A DNA stretch of 64,000 nt. Origin: Polaribacter batillariae (GTDB lineage: Bacteria > Bacteroidota > Bacteroidia > Flavobacteriales > Flavobacteriaceae). Below the pieces are notes generated by a model that did no database searches, was not told the origin of the DNA, and saw only the letters and a list, made by a program, of their open reading frames with translations. Numbering within the stretch: position 1 is the first letter of the stretch; each line of letters begins with the position of its first letter. The stretch is taken from contig NZ_CP071795.1 of NCBI RefSeq assembly GCF_017498485.1, positions 2,480,001-2,544,000 on the forward strand. The letters run 5' to 3'. Positions 51,135-60,113 of this stretch are shown piece by piece. The position numbers and the translations under genes were made by a program.

Positions 51135-51526
51135 CGATAGTTTCCAAACCCTTTTTTTCTTCTTTTTTGAAGGCGTTTGTAAATATAATAAGAATCTAAT
51201 ATTTTGCTAATAATTGCAAAAACGCCTCCTAACATAGCACCTACAAATGCGCCCATTGTTAAGGCATCAAAATCGTGACCGGTTACTAAATATTTTAGGT
51301 AAAATAAAACGATTCCTATAATTATAGACACGAAAAAAACTTGCAGTTTCGATTTTGAAGTGTAAGCGTATGCACCACAAAAAACACCTGTAATTATCGA
51401 AGTTGCTGTAATTTTTGTTAAAAATAATTCTAACAAATTATTTGTATTTGTAACAATTACAGAGGTAACAAACATACCAACCAATAGACCAGCAATTATA
51501 CCAATTAAAATTTTTTTTTGTATCAT
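51131..51526 (-). CDS. Four-helix membrane protein of unknown function
   Basis: 131 residues with four hydrophobic helices (ILIGIIAGLLVGMFVTSVIV, ATSIITGVFCGAYAY, VFFVSIIIGIVLFYL, LTMGAFVGAMLGGVFAIISKIL) and a basic C-terminus (RLQKRRKKGFGNYR). No motif was recognised. It is downstream of the response regulator gene on the same strand, 46 bp away, so it may be co-transcribed with the kinase system. Confidence 0.65.
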   Translation of the reverse strand: MIQKKILIGIIAGLLVGMFVTSVIVTNTNNLLELFLTKITATSIITGVFCGAYAYTSKSKLQVFFVSIIIGIVLFYLKYLVTGHDFDALTMGAFVGAMLGGVFAIISKILDSYYIYKRLQKRRKKGFGNYR

Positions 51527-51572
51527 TTTTTAGTGGAATGACTATTTTTTAAAGATACAAAATTTTATTTTT

Positions 51573-52226
51573 TTAAATAAGATTTCTCTTTTGCGCTTTC
51601 ATTACAGCTTCCATTTTACTGTGTACTTGTAATTTCTTATAGATATTTTCGATGTGTTTTCGAACAGTAGATGGCGAAATAATTAAATTATCTGAAATTT
51701 CGTTATAGTTTAACCCTTTGCTTAATTGAATAAGAATTTCTGTTTCTCTTTTCGATAATTTTATTTCTTCTAACTCTTCGTTTTTTTGCTCTAAAATTTT
51801 TGGATTTCGAAGTAAATTAAGTGTTTTTAAAGCAATACTAGGTGTCATTGGAGCACCACCTTTGGTAACTTGTAGAATACTTTTGTATAAGTTTTCTGCA
51901 TCGATTTCTTTTAATAAATACCCGTTTGCACCCGATTTTATAGCATTAAAAATACAATCATCATCATCTAAAACCGTAAGCATTATTATTTTTATGTGGG
52001 GGTATTTATTTTTTACCAATTCTGTGGCTTTAATGCCATCCATTTCTGGCATTTGAATGTCCATTAAAATAACATCTATATTATGGTTTTCTTCTAATTT
52101 ACCAATGAGTTCTGCACCGTTATTTGCATGAAATTTTACAGTAACATCATTAAAATACGAGAGTTTTTCTTTAATGGTTTTTACTAAAAAGTAATTGTCT
52201 TCGGCAATGCATATTTTTAGAGTCAT
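51573..52226 (-). CDS. NarL/LuxR-type response regulator
   Basis: 217 residues. Receiver domain with AEDN, phospho-acceptor Asp56 (VILMDIQMPEMDG) and GYLLKEIDAE; C-terminal LuxR helix-turn-helix LSKRETEILIQLSKGLNYNEISDNLIISPSTVRKHIENIYKKLQV. It lies downstream of two full kinases of the HisKA_3 type, so one regulator may serve both. Targets are unknown. Confidence 0.95.
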   Translation of the reverse strand: MTLKICIAEDNYFLVKTIKEKLSYFNDVTVKFHANNGAELIGKLEENHNIDVILMDIQMPEMDGIKATELVKNKYPHIKIIMLTVLDDDDCIFNAIKSGANGYLLKEIDAENLYKSILQVTKGGAPMTPSIALKTLNLLRNPKILEQKNEELEEIKLSKRETEILIQLSKGLNYNEISDNLIISPSTVRKHIENIYKKLQVHSKMEAVMKAQKRNLI

Positions 52227-52281
52227 AAGTTTGGTTATTTACTGTTTCAAGTTAAAACAATTCTATAAAAATAAGGATACG

Positions 52282-54108
52282 TCATTTGCCGTATTTTTTT
52301 AGAAAAATTTCCATGCTAATTTCTGTGCCTATTCTTACTTTTGAAATTATTTTAACCCTTCCACCAATTTCACTCATTCTTTTTTCCATGTTGCTTAAAC
52401 CATTGCCTAATTCTACAGAATTGATATCGAACCCTATTCCATTATCCACAACTTTAATTACAAACTGATTTTCTTTTTTATCAATTTTAATTTCAATTTT
52501 TGTGGCTTTGGCATATTTTATAGCGTTGTTAATGGCTTCTTGAATTACTCTAAAAATATTCATGCCTTCTAAAGAAGAAAAAGCTTGGTTTTTATCGATA
52601 TTATAATTGACAATAAACTCGATATTTTCTGTAGCATTTTTTGCTTTTTCTACAAAAGATAAAATTCTGGTATGCAAATCTTCCACAGTAATTTCGTTTT
52701 TGTTCATTGCCCAAATGGTATCTCTTAATTGATGTATGGTTTCTGATGTAAAAGTGCTAATGCCAGATAATTTATCTTTTAGTTTTGTATTGGCATCTTT
52801 CGTTACAAATTTTAAATTGTCTATAGAAGAAATAATAAATGTAAGTTGCGAACCAATGTTATCGTGCAAATCTCTAGAAATTCTAAGACGTTGTTCTTGC
52901 AATCTATTTTGTGTTTTTATGGTTGCTAAAGCATCTTTTAAATCGATTTCTTTTTGTAATTGTTTCTTTTTAAATTGATTTTTCTTCAGCAAGAAAAAAG
53001 AAATAATTGCTAAAATTAAAAATGCAGCAGCAAATAAAATAATGTATAAATTTCTATTTTTTATCTTTAATTCTTTCGATAATAGTTCTTCTTTTTGAAG
53101 TGTAATTTGTTTCTCTTTTTCGACAGTTTTGTAAATAGTCTCCATTTCAGATACCTTATCTGCAAAGCGATTACTATATATTTTAACAATATTTGCATGA
53201 ATCGAGTCACTAATTTGTACAGCTTCTTTATACTTTTTTAGATTTGTTAAAATTACTTTTTCCTGTATTAAAGCATAATTTAATGTGGGTAAATCTTCTA
53301 ATGTTTCGAAAATAGATCTTGCTTTTTTTATAGTTTTTAGCGCTTCTTTTAAGTTTTGTCGCTTGTTTAAAATACTCGCTTTTTTAATAAGTGCAAAACC
53401 TTCTTTATTCTTATTTTTTGCTTTTTTTGCTAAAGAAATAGCTCTATTAATAACAGTGGTTGCTTTTTTATACTCTTTAAGTTGATTGTAACATTCTGCT
53501 AATAAAGTGGTTGCTAAAATTTCGTCTATTATCCAATTTTCTTGCTGATAAATTTTAAGAACTTGCTGGTAACTTTTAATGGCTTTGTTAACGTAAGAGA
53601 TTCTATCTTTTCGGTTTCCTGTGCCTATTTCTAAGTTCATGGAGCCGAGATTTTGTAAAAGTTTGGTGGCTAATTTTTTAGAAATATACTCTTTATAACT
53701 GTAAGCTTTTTCAAAATAAGTGATAGCTACAGGCCTTCTATTTAAATAGTAATTGGCAATACCTAAGGTGTAGAGTGTAAGTGCTAAATTTGCAGTATCT
53801 TTTTTCTTTTTAAAGAATGTTTGCGTTTTTAATAAACTAGAAATGGCTTTGTCAGATTCATTTTTTCTAATATCTAAAGAGGCTTCAAGAATTTTATATC
53901 TAAAATAATTAGTAGAATCGAGATTAACTTTTAAAATGCTATCTGTTTTTTTTACGAAAAACTCTAAACTATCTCTTTTTCTTAGTTCTAAATATTTGAA
54001 TCCGTTTTTTAAAGAAGCTTCAAAATCTCGATAATTTTTATTCTCTTCTGTTTGAGCGACCGAAGAAAACACCATAAAAAGAAAGAAAATAAATAGTGAG
54101 AATTTCAT
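52282..54108 (-). CDS. TPR-containing sensor histidine kinase, copy 1
   Basis: 608 residues. Signal peptide (SSVAQ), a periplasmic domain of about seven TPR-like repeats (residues ~30-330, e.g. ALTLYTLGIANYYLNRRPVAITYFEKAYSY), a membrane helix (NLYIILFAAAFLILAIISFFLLKK), a coiled coil, then HisKA_3 box ISRDLHDNIGSQLTFIISSIDNLKF and HATPase (RVIQEAINNAIKYAKAT, VVDNGIGFD, GNGLSNMEKRM). TPR domains outside the membrane suggest sensing of a protein or peptide. Its 3' half is nearly identical to the next gene. Confidence 0.93.
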   Translation of the reverse strand: MKFSLFIFFLFMVFSSVAQTEENKNYRDFEASLKNGFKYLELRKRDSLEFFVKKTDSILKVNLDSTNYFRYKILEASLDIRKNESDKAISSLLKTQTFFKKKKDTANLALTLYTLGIANYYLNRRPVAITYFEKAYSYKEYISKKLATKLLQNLGSMNLEIGTGNRKDRISYVNKAIKSYQQVLKIYQQENWIIDEILATTLLAECYNQLKEYKKATTVINRAISLAKKAKNKNKEGFALIKKASILNKRQNLKEALKTIKKARSIFETLEDLPTLNYALIQEKVILTNLKKYKEAVQISDSIHANIVKIYSNRFADKVSEMETIYKTVEKEKQITLQKEELLSKELKIKNRNLYIILFAAAFLILAIISFFLLKKNQFKKKQLQKEIDLKDALATIKTQNRLQEQRLRISRDLHDNIGSQLTFIISSIDNLKFVTKDANTKLKDKLSGISTFTSETIHQLRDTIWAMNKNEITVEDLHTRILSFVEKAKNATENIEFIVNYNIDKNQAFSSLEGMNIFRVIQEAINNAIKYAKATKIEIKIDKKENQFVIKVVDNGIGFDINSVELGNGLSNMEKRMSEIGGRVKIISKVRIGTEISMEIFLKKYGK

Positions 54109-54128
54109 ATTTTAAATGTGCTAGTAAT

Positions 54129-56069
54129 TTACACAATTATCTTTATTTCTGTGCCTATTCTTACTTTTGAAATTATTTTAACCCTTCCACCAATTTCACT
54201 CATTCGTTTTTCCATGTTGCTTAAACCATTGCCTAATTCTACAGAATTGATATCGAAACCTATTCCATTATCCACAACTTTAATTACAAACTGATTTTCT
54301 TTTTTATCAATTTTAATTTCAATTTTTGTGGCTTTGGCATATTTTATAGCGTTGTTAATGGCTTCTTGAATTACTCTAAAAATATTCATGCCTTCTAAAG
54401 AAGAAAAAGCTTGGTTTTTATCGATATTATAATTGACAATAAAATCGATATTTTCTGTAGCATTTTTTGCTTTTTCAACAAAAGATAAAATTCTTGTGTG
54501 TAAGTCTTCCACTGTAATTTCGCTTTTATTCATTGCCCAAATGGTATCTCTTAATTGATGTATGGTTTCTGATGTAAAAGTGCTAATGCCAGATAATTTA
54601 TCTTTTAGTTTTGTATTGGCATCTTTCGTTACAAATTTTAAATTATCCACAGAAGAAATAATAAATGTAAGTTGCGAACCAATGTTATCGTGCAAATCTC
54701 TAGAAATTATAAGACGTTGTTCTTGCAATTTATTTTGTGTTTTTATAGTGGCTAAAGCATCTTTTAAATCGATTTCTTTTTGTAATTGTTTTTGTTTAAA
54801 TTGGTTTCTCTTATAAATAGCAAAAAAGATAATTGCTAAAATAAGCAATGCAGAACCCAAAAGAATTGCATATAAATTTCTATTTTTTATAGCGAGTTCT
54901 TTTTCTAATAATTGTTCTTTTTGAATGGCAATTTCTTTTTCTTTTTTTGCTGTTTGATATTTGGTCTCAATCTCTGCAATTGATTTTAACTTTTCACTAC
55001 TTATAATACTATCATTGTATTTTACGTAAAGTTTCAAATACGTATTCGATAAATTATATTTTTTTAGTTTATCGTAAATTTTTGATAAAAGTTTAGAAAT
55101 ATCAGCTATGTATTCTTTCGAATCAACTTCTTTTGCAAATGTAAATGCTTTTTCAGCAGTTTGTTGAGCAACGCTGTAACTACCTTGTTTATAATATAAG
55201 TTTGCTAAAGAATAATTAAGAAAAGCTAATTCAAAAGGTTCTCTATTTTTGGTGTGAAGCGTTATTGCTTCTTTGTATTTCTTTTCTGCAATTTTAGGTT
55301 GTTGTAAACTATCAAAAGCTATGGCCATAACACTTATTGGGTAGGCAGAAAATCTCTTATAATTAAGTTTTAAAAAGTATTCTTCAGATTGTTTAGCATA
55401 CTCAATTGCTTTTTTATAATTACTTAATTCATTGTAAGTACCAGCAATATTGTTGTTTACCATTGCAACTTTTAGAGAGTTATTTATGTTTTGATAAATT
55501 TTAAGTGATTTTAAATTATACGTTAAAGATTTATCAAACTCTTTTAATTTCCTATAATCCCAACCAATATTCATTAAAGTATTTCCAATACCTAAACTAT
55601 CATTTATTTTTTCATAGATAGAAAGTGTTTTAAAATTATATTCAATAGATTTTTTTAAGTCACCTTTTTTTGAATATATAATAGCAAAACCATTGTATGT
55701 ATCTGCAATAGAAGTAGAATCTTTAATATTTATACTAGTTTTTAAAGCTTCGTCAAATTTTTGAATTGCAATATCATAATTTCCGCTTTCAAAATTTCTA
55801 AAACCTAATATTTTTAGTGCTTGTAATTTTAGGCTATCAGACTTTAACTCTAAAGATAAATTATAAGCCTTATTGGCATATTTTTTTGCACTGTCTAAAT
55901 TTATGCCTACAAACTCTTTGGAAAGATTGGTATAGGTGTAAAATTTATTTTTTCCTTTTTCTTTTTTTAAATTAATTTTTAAGCTATCAATAGTTTTGTT
56001 TACTTCTTGTGAATAGCAATAATTAGCTGTTTTAAGAAAAATTAGAAGAAAAAAAAGAGCTAATTTCAT
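54129..56069 (-). CDS. TPR-containing sensor histidine kinase, copy 2
   Basis: 646 residues with the same architecture as copy 1: signal peptide, TPR array (residues ~30-370, e.g. YNGFAIIYSKKGDLKKSIEYNFKTLSIYEKIND), membrane helix (LYAILLGSALLILAIIFFAIYK), HisKA_3 box ISRDLHDNIGSQLTF and HATPase. The TPR part has diverged from copy 1 while the kinase part is almost identical. The extreme C-terminus (GGRVKIISKVRIGTEI) matches copy 1, and the region before it matches the truncated copy 3, which indicates gene conversion. It is 20 bp upstream of copy 1. Confidence 0.93.
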   Translation of the reverse strand: MKLALFFLLIFLKTANYCYSQEVNKTIDSLKINLKKEKGKNKFYTYTNLSKEFVGINLDSAKKYANKAYNLSLELKSDSLKLQALKILGFRNFESGNYDIAIQKFDEALKTSINIKDSTSIADTYNGFAIIYSKKGDLKKSIEYNFKTLSIYEKINDSLGIGNTLMNIGWDYRKLKEFDKSLTYNLKSLKIYQNINNSLKVAMVNNNIAGTYNELSNYKKAIEYAKQSEEYFLKLNYKRFSAYPISVMAIAFDSLQQPKIAEKKYKEAITLHTKNREPFELAFLNYSLANLYYKQGSYSVAQQTAEKAFTFAKEVDSKEYIADISKLLSKIYDKLKKYNLSNTYLKLYVKYNDSIISSEKLKSIAEIETKYQTAKKEKEIAIQKEQLLEKELAIKNRNLYAILLGSALLILAIIFFAIYKRNQFKQKQLQKEIDLKDALATIKTQNKLQEQRLIISRDLHDNIGSQLTFIISSVDNLKFVTKDANTKLKDKLSGISTFTSETIHQLRDTIWAMNKSEITVEDLHTRILSFVEKAKNATENIDFIVNYNIDKNQAFSSLEGMNIFRVIQEAINNAIKYAKATKIEIKIDKKENQFVIKVVDNGIGFDINSVELGNGLSNMEKRMSEIGGRVKIISKVRIGTEIKIIV

Positions 56070-56290
56070 TTTTTAATTGTTTTAGGATATTAACGAAAAG
56101 TTTATAAATATAGAAATCTTATTTAATTTAATGATGCTTATTGCTATACCTTCTACAAAAAGTGAACGAACAAATTGAAACGAAAATAATAACCAATTTG
56201 AAACCTCAACACAGTCATTCAAGAATCTGATGACCAAAGATTAAAAGCAGCTCATTAATCTGTTAAAAAATAAAAGCTTAAAATAATTAA

Positions 56291-57109
56291 TTACAAGGCA
56301 CAACTTATTTTAATTTCTGTGCCTTGTTTTTTGGTTGTATTGATAATTACCTTTCCATTAATTTCACTCATTCTTTTTTCCATATTACTTAAACCATTTC
56401 CTAGTTGTACATTATTTATATCAAAACCTACACCATTATCTATTACAGAAATTACAAACTGATTTTCTTTTTTATCAATTTTAATTTCAATTTTTGTGGC
56501 TTTGGCATATTTTATAGCGTTGTTAATGGCTTCTTGAATTACTCTAAAAATATTCATGCCTTCTAAAGAAGAAAAAGCTTGGTTTTTATCGATATTATAA
56601 TTGACAATAAAATCGATATTTTCTGTAGCATTTTTTGCTTTTTCAACAAAAGATAAAATTCTTGTGTGTAAGTCTTCCACTGTAATTTCGCTTTTATTCA
56701 TTGCCCAAATGGTATCTCTTAATTGATGTATGGTTTCTGATGTAAAAGTGCTAATGCCAGATAATTTATCTTTTAGTTTTGTATTGGCATCTTTCGTTAC
56801 AAATTTTAAATTATCCACAGAAGAAATAATAAATGTAAGTTGCGAACCAATGTTATCGTGCAAATCTCTAGAAATTATAAGACGTTGTTCTTGCAATTTA
56901 TTTTGTGTTTTTATAGTGGCTAAAGCATCTTTTAAATCGATTTCTTTTTGTAATTGTTTTTGTTTAAATTGGTTTCTCTTATAAATAGCAAAAAAGATAA
57001 TTGCTAAAATAAGCAATGCGGAGCCCAAAAGAATCGCATATAAATTTCTATTCTTTATAGCGAATTCTTTTTCTAATAATTGTTCTTTTTGAATGGCAAT
57101 TTCTTTCAT
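56291..57109 (-). CDS. Truncated histidine kinase, copy 3 (no sensor domain)
   Basis: 272 residues beginning MKEIAIQKEQLLEKEFAIKN, which matches the end of the TPR-kinase linker of copy 2, so the signal peptide and TPR domain are missing. The membrane helix, HisKA_3 box and HATPase are intact (VIDNGVGFDINNVQLGNGLSNMEKRM). The DNA from about 56465 to 57090 is nearly identical to 54306-54930. It could still be translated as a kinase without input, or be a decaying fragment. Broken TPR sequence near 58.2-59.8 kb may be its lost front end. Confidence 0.75.
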   Translation of the reverse strand: MKEIAIQKEQLLEKEFAIKNRNLYAILLGSALLILAIIFFAIYKRNQFKQKQLQKEIDLKDALATIKTQNKLQEQRLIISRDLHDNIGSQLTFIISSVDNLKFVTKDANTKLKDKLSGISTFTSETIHQLRDTIWAMNKSEITVEDLHTRILSFVEKAKNATENIDFIVNYNIDKNQAFSSLEGMNIFRVIQEAINNAIKYAKATKIEIKIDKKENQFVISVIDNGVGFDINNVQLGNGLSNMEKRMSEINGKVIINTTKKQGTEIKISCAL

Positions 57110-57162
57110 TTTTTAGAGAATATTTTAAATATTAGGTAGTTAGGTTTCTAAAAGTAATTTTA

Positions 57163-57870
57163 TTAGTCAATAGTTAAATAATTAATAGCAAATAAAATTA
57201 GTAGATGTAGAGGATAGAATGCGTAAAAAAAATATTTATTGATTTTAGGAAAAGATTTGTTTATAAGAAAAATAATTGGAAGAACAAATATTCCAAAAAT
57301 ATTTAAACTACTATTTCTTGGAATAAAACGAATTTTTTCATTGCGTAAAATATCATATAGTAAATGGTTGTAATTGATAAATAAAAGTGAAATGAAAAGT
57401 GCAGATAATGTTAATAGTGCTACTTTTTTTCTTTTTCTGGTTAAGTATATAACATTTATTAAAAGGATTCCATAAATTCCATAATCAATTACAAAAGCAT
57501 AAGATATAATATAAACAAACAAAAGTAATAACCATTTTTTTTCACGTATATATGATAGACTTATAAGCCCAAGCCAAAGAGTGAAAAAAATATTAAGATC
57601 AAAATAATCTTTATTAAAAGCTATAATATAAAAAGGTTGTGAGATAAAACTAAGAACGATTAATCTTTTTAGATACTTATTAAAGTTTTTAGTATTTAAA
57701 AAACCAACAACAAGACAATATGCAAACAAAGGAAATGTGATTCTTCCAATTACTTGGTAATTGATGTTTTTATAGAAAAAAATTTTACCAATATGATCTA
57801 TTATCATAGTCAATATTCCAATAATTTTCAGAAAATTTGTATTATTTGATCCCCAAATTTTTTTTTCCAT
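57163..57870 (-). CDS. TraX family membrane protein
   Basis: 235 residues, about seven or eight helices. The TraX signatures FLKIIGILTMIIDHIGKIFF and IGRITFPLFAYCLVVGF are present. In F plasmids TraX acetylates pilin; chromosomal relatives are integral membrane proteins, probably acyltransferases of unknown target. It lies between kinase copy 3 and a divergent small-peptide gene and breaks the kinase run, so it may have been inserted there. Confidence 0.85.
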   Translation of the reverse strand: MEKKIWGSNNTNFLKIIGILTMIIDHIGKIFFYKNINYQVIGRITFPLFAYCLVVGFLNTKNFNKYLKRLIVLSFISQPFYIIAFNKDYFDLNIFFTLWLGLISLSYIREKKWLLLLFVYIISYAFVIDYGIYGILLINVIYLTRKRKKVALLTLSALFISLLFINYNHLLYDILRNEKIRFIPRNSSLNIFGIFVLPIIFLINKSFPKINKYFFYAFYPLHLLILFAINYLTID

Positions 57871-57914
57871 TTTATATTTATATCTTTACAGATAAATGTA
57901 AAAATATAAAAATT

Positions 57915-58097
57915 ATGAAAAAAATATTAGTAATTGCTGTTTTATTTTTTAGTTTTAATTTATCAGCGGGTGATGTTAGAATATCTGCAAAGTCGACTGG
58001 TGGGAATGTTTCAGAAATGGTAGAAAAGGTAGAAAATAGTTGGTGGGAAGATTTTTTAGATTTTTTGAATGAACATATTTGGATAGAAGAAAATTAA
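57915..58097 (+). CDS. 60-residue secreted acidic, Trp-rich peptide
   Basis: From the ATG at 57915, MKKILVIAVLFFSFNLSAG is a signal peptide. The ~40-residue mature part is DVRISAKSTGGNVSEMV then EKVENSWWEDFLDFLNEHIWIEEN, an acidic amphipathic helix with three Trp. The frame is open upstream to 57837, but a signal peptide starts cleanly at 57915. A 23-bp terminator follows the stop. It is the only plus-strand gene in the surrounding 8 kb. No family was recognised; it may be an export signal or effector peptide. Confidence 0.65.
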   Translation: MKKILVIAVLFFSFNLSAGDVRISAKSTGGNVSEMVEKVENSWWEDFLDFLNEHIWIEEN

Positions 58098-58155
58098 TTA
58101 TAATATAAATAGCTTCTTAAAATTTTATAAGAGGCTATTTATATTATAATTTTTA
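58097..58155 (+). terminator. Strong terminator after the small peptide gene
   Basis: Bases 58097-58119 pair with 58128-58150 over 23 bp with a single G-U, around AAATTTTA, and are followed by TTTTT. The left arm overlaps the stop codon by one base. Confidence 0.92.
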
Positions 58156-58581
58156 CTAAATCTACTGGAATTTAATCAAAACTTGTACTTTTTTTCGTAA
58201 ATTTTTAATGCCTTAAAATAATTTTTTAAAGCATCTAAATAATTACCTTCTTCATCTAGAATAATTCCAAGATTGTTATAAGAATCTGCTATACCAATAG
58301 AATCTTTAATTTCAATTTTTAGATTTAAACTTTTCTGATGATAATAAATAGCACTATCAATCTTAGATTTTGCTTGATAAATACCTACCTAAACTGTTGT
58401 AAGATTGGGCAATTGATTTTTTGTTATTTATAAATAAAGCTTTTTTTAGTGCAGTTTTTGCAAAATAATAAGAAGTGTCTAAATCTGAGTTTTTATATTC
58501 CCAAGAAATCTCATTTAAAACTTTAACTAGTAACGTATCTTTTGCTTTTTTAGAAAGAGTTAAAAGACTATCTAATACCAT

Positions 58582-59146
58582 TTAAACATTAAAAACGTTA
58601 TAAAAAGATTTTAGATAAAATTCATATCCGGTTATAGACTTAATGGTATTATTATCCATTTGATAAATTAGGTGCTCTATTTTGGATTCTAGTATATCTA
58701 AAGTGTCATAAATTTTCATTGCAATTTTACTTTTAAGGTATTGCCAAACTTTTTCAGCTGGATTTAGTTCAGGGCAATATGCAGGGATAGGTAATAAGAT
58801 AATATTATCAGGCAATTTTACATCTTTAGTAGAGTGGAAAGCTGCATTGTCAATAATTACAATTTTTAGTTCCAAAGGATTACAGGCACTTAAGTCTGTT
58901 AAATACTCAATAAAAAAGTCTTTACACACAGTATCTGTTAGCATGCAGAAACTCTCACCTGTAATGGGTGAAAAACTTCCCCATAGCCATTTACTCTGAT
59001 AACTATGTTTGTACTTTGCTATAGGTTTAACGCCTTTAGCTGTAGTGACTCTTTTTTGTTTGGTGATTAATCCAAAACGAGATTCATCTTGAAAAAATAA
59101 ATTGACCGATTCAAAGTTATTTTTATTTAGTTTTGTTCTAAATAAT
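58582..59146 (-). CDS. IS630 transposase, DDE catalytic part (orfB)
   Basis: This frame carries the catalytic triad: first Asp in LFFQDESRFGL, second in VIIDNAAFHS and Glu in PELNPAEKVWQYLK. It has no convincing own start (the first ATG, at 58944, lies after the first Asp). The frame is +1 relative to orfA, with the switch near the A6 run (T6 on the plus strand at 59165-59170). It may be made by frameshifting or be a decayed fusion. Its stop lies within the left inverted repeat. Confidence 0.85.
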
Positions 59147-59650
59147 TTAAAAGTGTTTTCTAGGTTTTTTAAAAACCATTTCGGCTTTCGGGTCTTTTTT
59201 ATAATGTGACTTTCTTGATACTTTTAGCTTAGACTTATGTTTTCGCCTACAATGTGCATAAAGTGCACCATAATTTATCATCTCTGATAAATCTTCGGCT
59301 ATATGAGCTTGTAACTCTATATAGGAAGTTATGGTGGTATCGCTGTTAGATAATGTCTTGGAGATATAGGCTTTTGCTCTATCAGAAATATGAACGGTAT
59401 TATTACCTCCGCTATGTATTTCTAATAAATTTGAAAGGCCTCCTGTTTCATAGTCTTTAATCCAATTGCCTATGGTGGTTGGACGTCTGCCAAGCTTCTT
59501 TGCGATTGCATTACGATAGATATACTTCCCGGACTTTATGTAGTATAACATTTTTAAACGATCTCTTCGTAATTCTGTAGTGGTAGACTCATATAGTTTT
59601 CGCAATTCAACAGATTCTTCTTTAATCGATAAGGTAATTTTCTTTGGCAT
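59147..59650 (-). CDS. IS630 transposase, helix-turn-helix part (orfA)
   Basis: 167 residues. It starts MPKKITLSIKEESVELRKLY and has a helix-turn-helix typical of IS630 (YRNAIAKKLGRRPTTIGNWIKDYETGGLSNLL) followed by a second winged region (SYIELQAHIAEDLSEMINYGALYAHCRRKHKSKLKVSRKS). It ends VFKKPRKHF shortly after an A6 run where orfB takes over. It binds the element's ends. Confidence 0.88.
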   Translation of the reverse strand: MPKKITLSIKEESVELRKLYESTTTELRRDRLKMLYYIKSGKYIYRNAIAKKLGRRPTTIGNWIKDYETGGLSNLLEIHSGGNNTVHISDRAKAYISKTLSNSDTTITSYIELQAHIAEDLSEMINYGALYAHCRRKHKSKLKVSRKSHYKKDPKAEMVFKKPRKHF

Positions 59651-59821
59651 ATTGAAAGATAATAAATTTTACCCCGAAAGATAATAAATATTATCTTGAA
59701 TTCAAAGTTTAAATGGTATAAACGTTTATTTTGACTTAATGTAATTGATGAAAATAATATTGATAAAATCAATAATAATCTAATTTTCATAAAACAGTTT
59801 TAGGTTTGGTTAATTATTTAT

Positions 59822-60106
59822 TTACTTAAAAATCTCAACCAAAGAAAAATTAATATTTAAAACATCCACTTTAATTTTTTGCAACTTTTGTTGCGTGTTT
59901 TGCTCTAAAGTTTTTAATTCTGTTGGCAATTTTCGAAGCTGATTAGAAATTATTTTTTCTTCTTTAAAATCTAAAAATAAGTAATTTAATTTATTTATTT
60001 CTTTTATTTTTAGTTGTTTGTATTGGTAAATCAAGTAAACAATAATAAAAATGGTAATGCCTAAAATACAAATTAGGGAAGTTATGTGTTCAGAAATTAG
60101 CTTCAT
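59822..60106 (-). CDS. Small single-helix coiled-coil membrane protein
   Basis: 94 residues: one N-terminal membrane helix (LICILGITIFIIVYLIYQY) and a long charged helix (RKLPTELKTLEQNTQQKLQKI). No family was recognised. It begins 7 bp after the stop of the YD-like exported protein gene on the same strand, so the two are probably co-transcribed. Confidence 0.6.
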   Translation of the reverse strand: MKLISEHITSLICILGITIFIIVYLIYQYKQLKIKEINKLNYLFLDFKEEKIISNQLRKLPTELKTLEQNTQQKLQKIKVDVLNINFSLVEIFK

Positions 60107-60113
60107 AATTGTT

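Larger units (their letters stand above)
58578..59716 (-). mobile_element. IS630-family insertion sequence, 1139 bp
   Basis: Ends are inverted repeats: CCATTTAAACATTAAAAACG from 58578 and CCATTTAAACTTTGAATTCA read inward from 59716 (about 13 of 16 matching). Both are flanked by TA (58576-58577 and 59717-59718), the IS630 target. It holds a two-frame DDE transposase. It interrupts a TPR gene close to its signal peptide. Confidence 0.92.
58176..59790 (-). pseudogene. TPR-protein gene broken by IS630 and a 4-bp duplication
   Basis: The front piece (59790 to 59719) encodes a signal peptide MKIRLLLILSILFSSITLSQ then NKRL. After the insertion element the frame resumes as DSLLTLSKKAKDTLLVKVLNE and the TPR-like SYYFAKTALKKALFINNKKS. 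A TAGGTAGG duplication near 58386-58393 shifts the frame; past it, SKIDSAIYYHQKSLNLKIEI and DSYNNLGIILDEEGNYLDAL continue in another frame to a stop at 58176. It resembles the first ~150 residues of kinase copy 2 and has no kinase part. Confidence 0.85.

Noticed and set aside
59554..59790. 78-codon open frame covering the right end of the insertion element
   Set aside because: It joins the signal peptide of the broken TPR gene to noncoding IS-end sequence and the orfA region out of frame; an artefact of the insertion.
51131..59790. Phage-defence island
   Set aside because: Genes are kinases, TraX and an IS element; no nuclease-helicase, toxin-antitoxin, retron or restriction gene was recognised.
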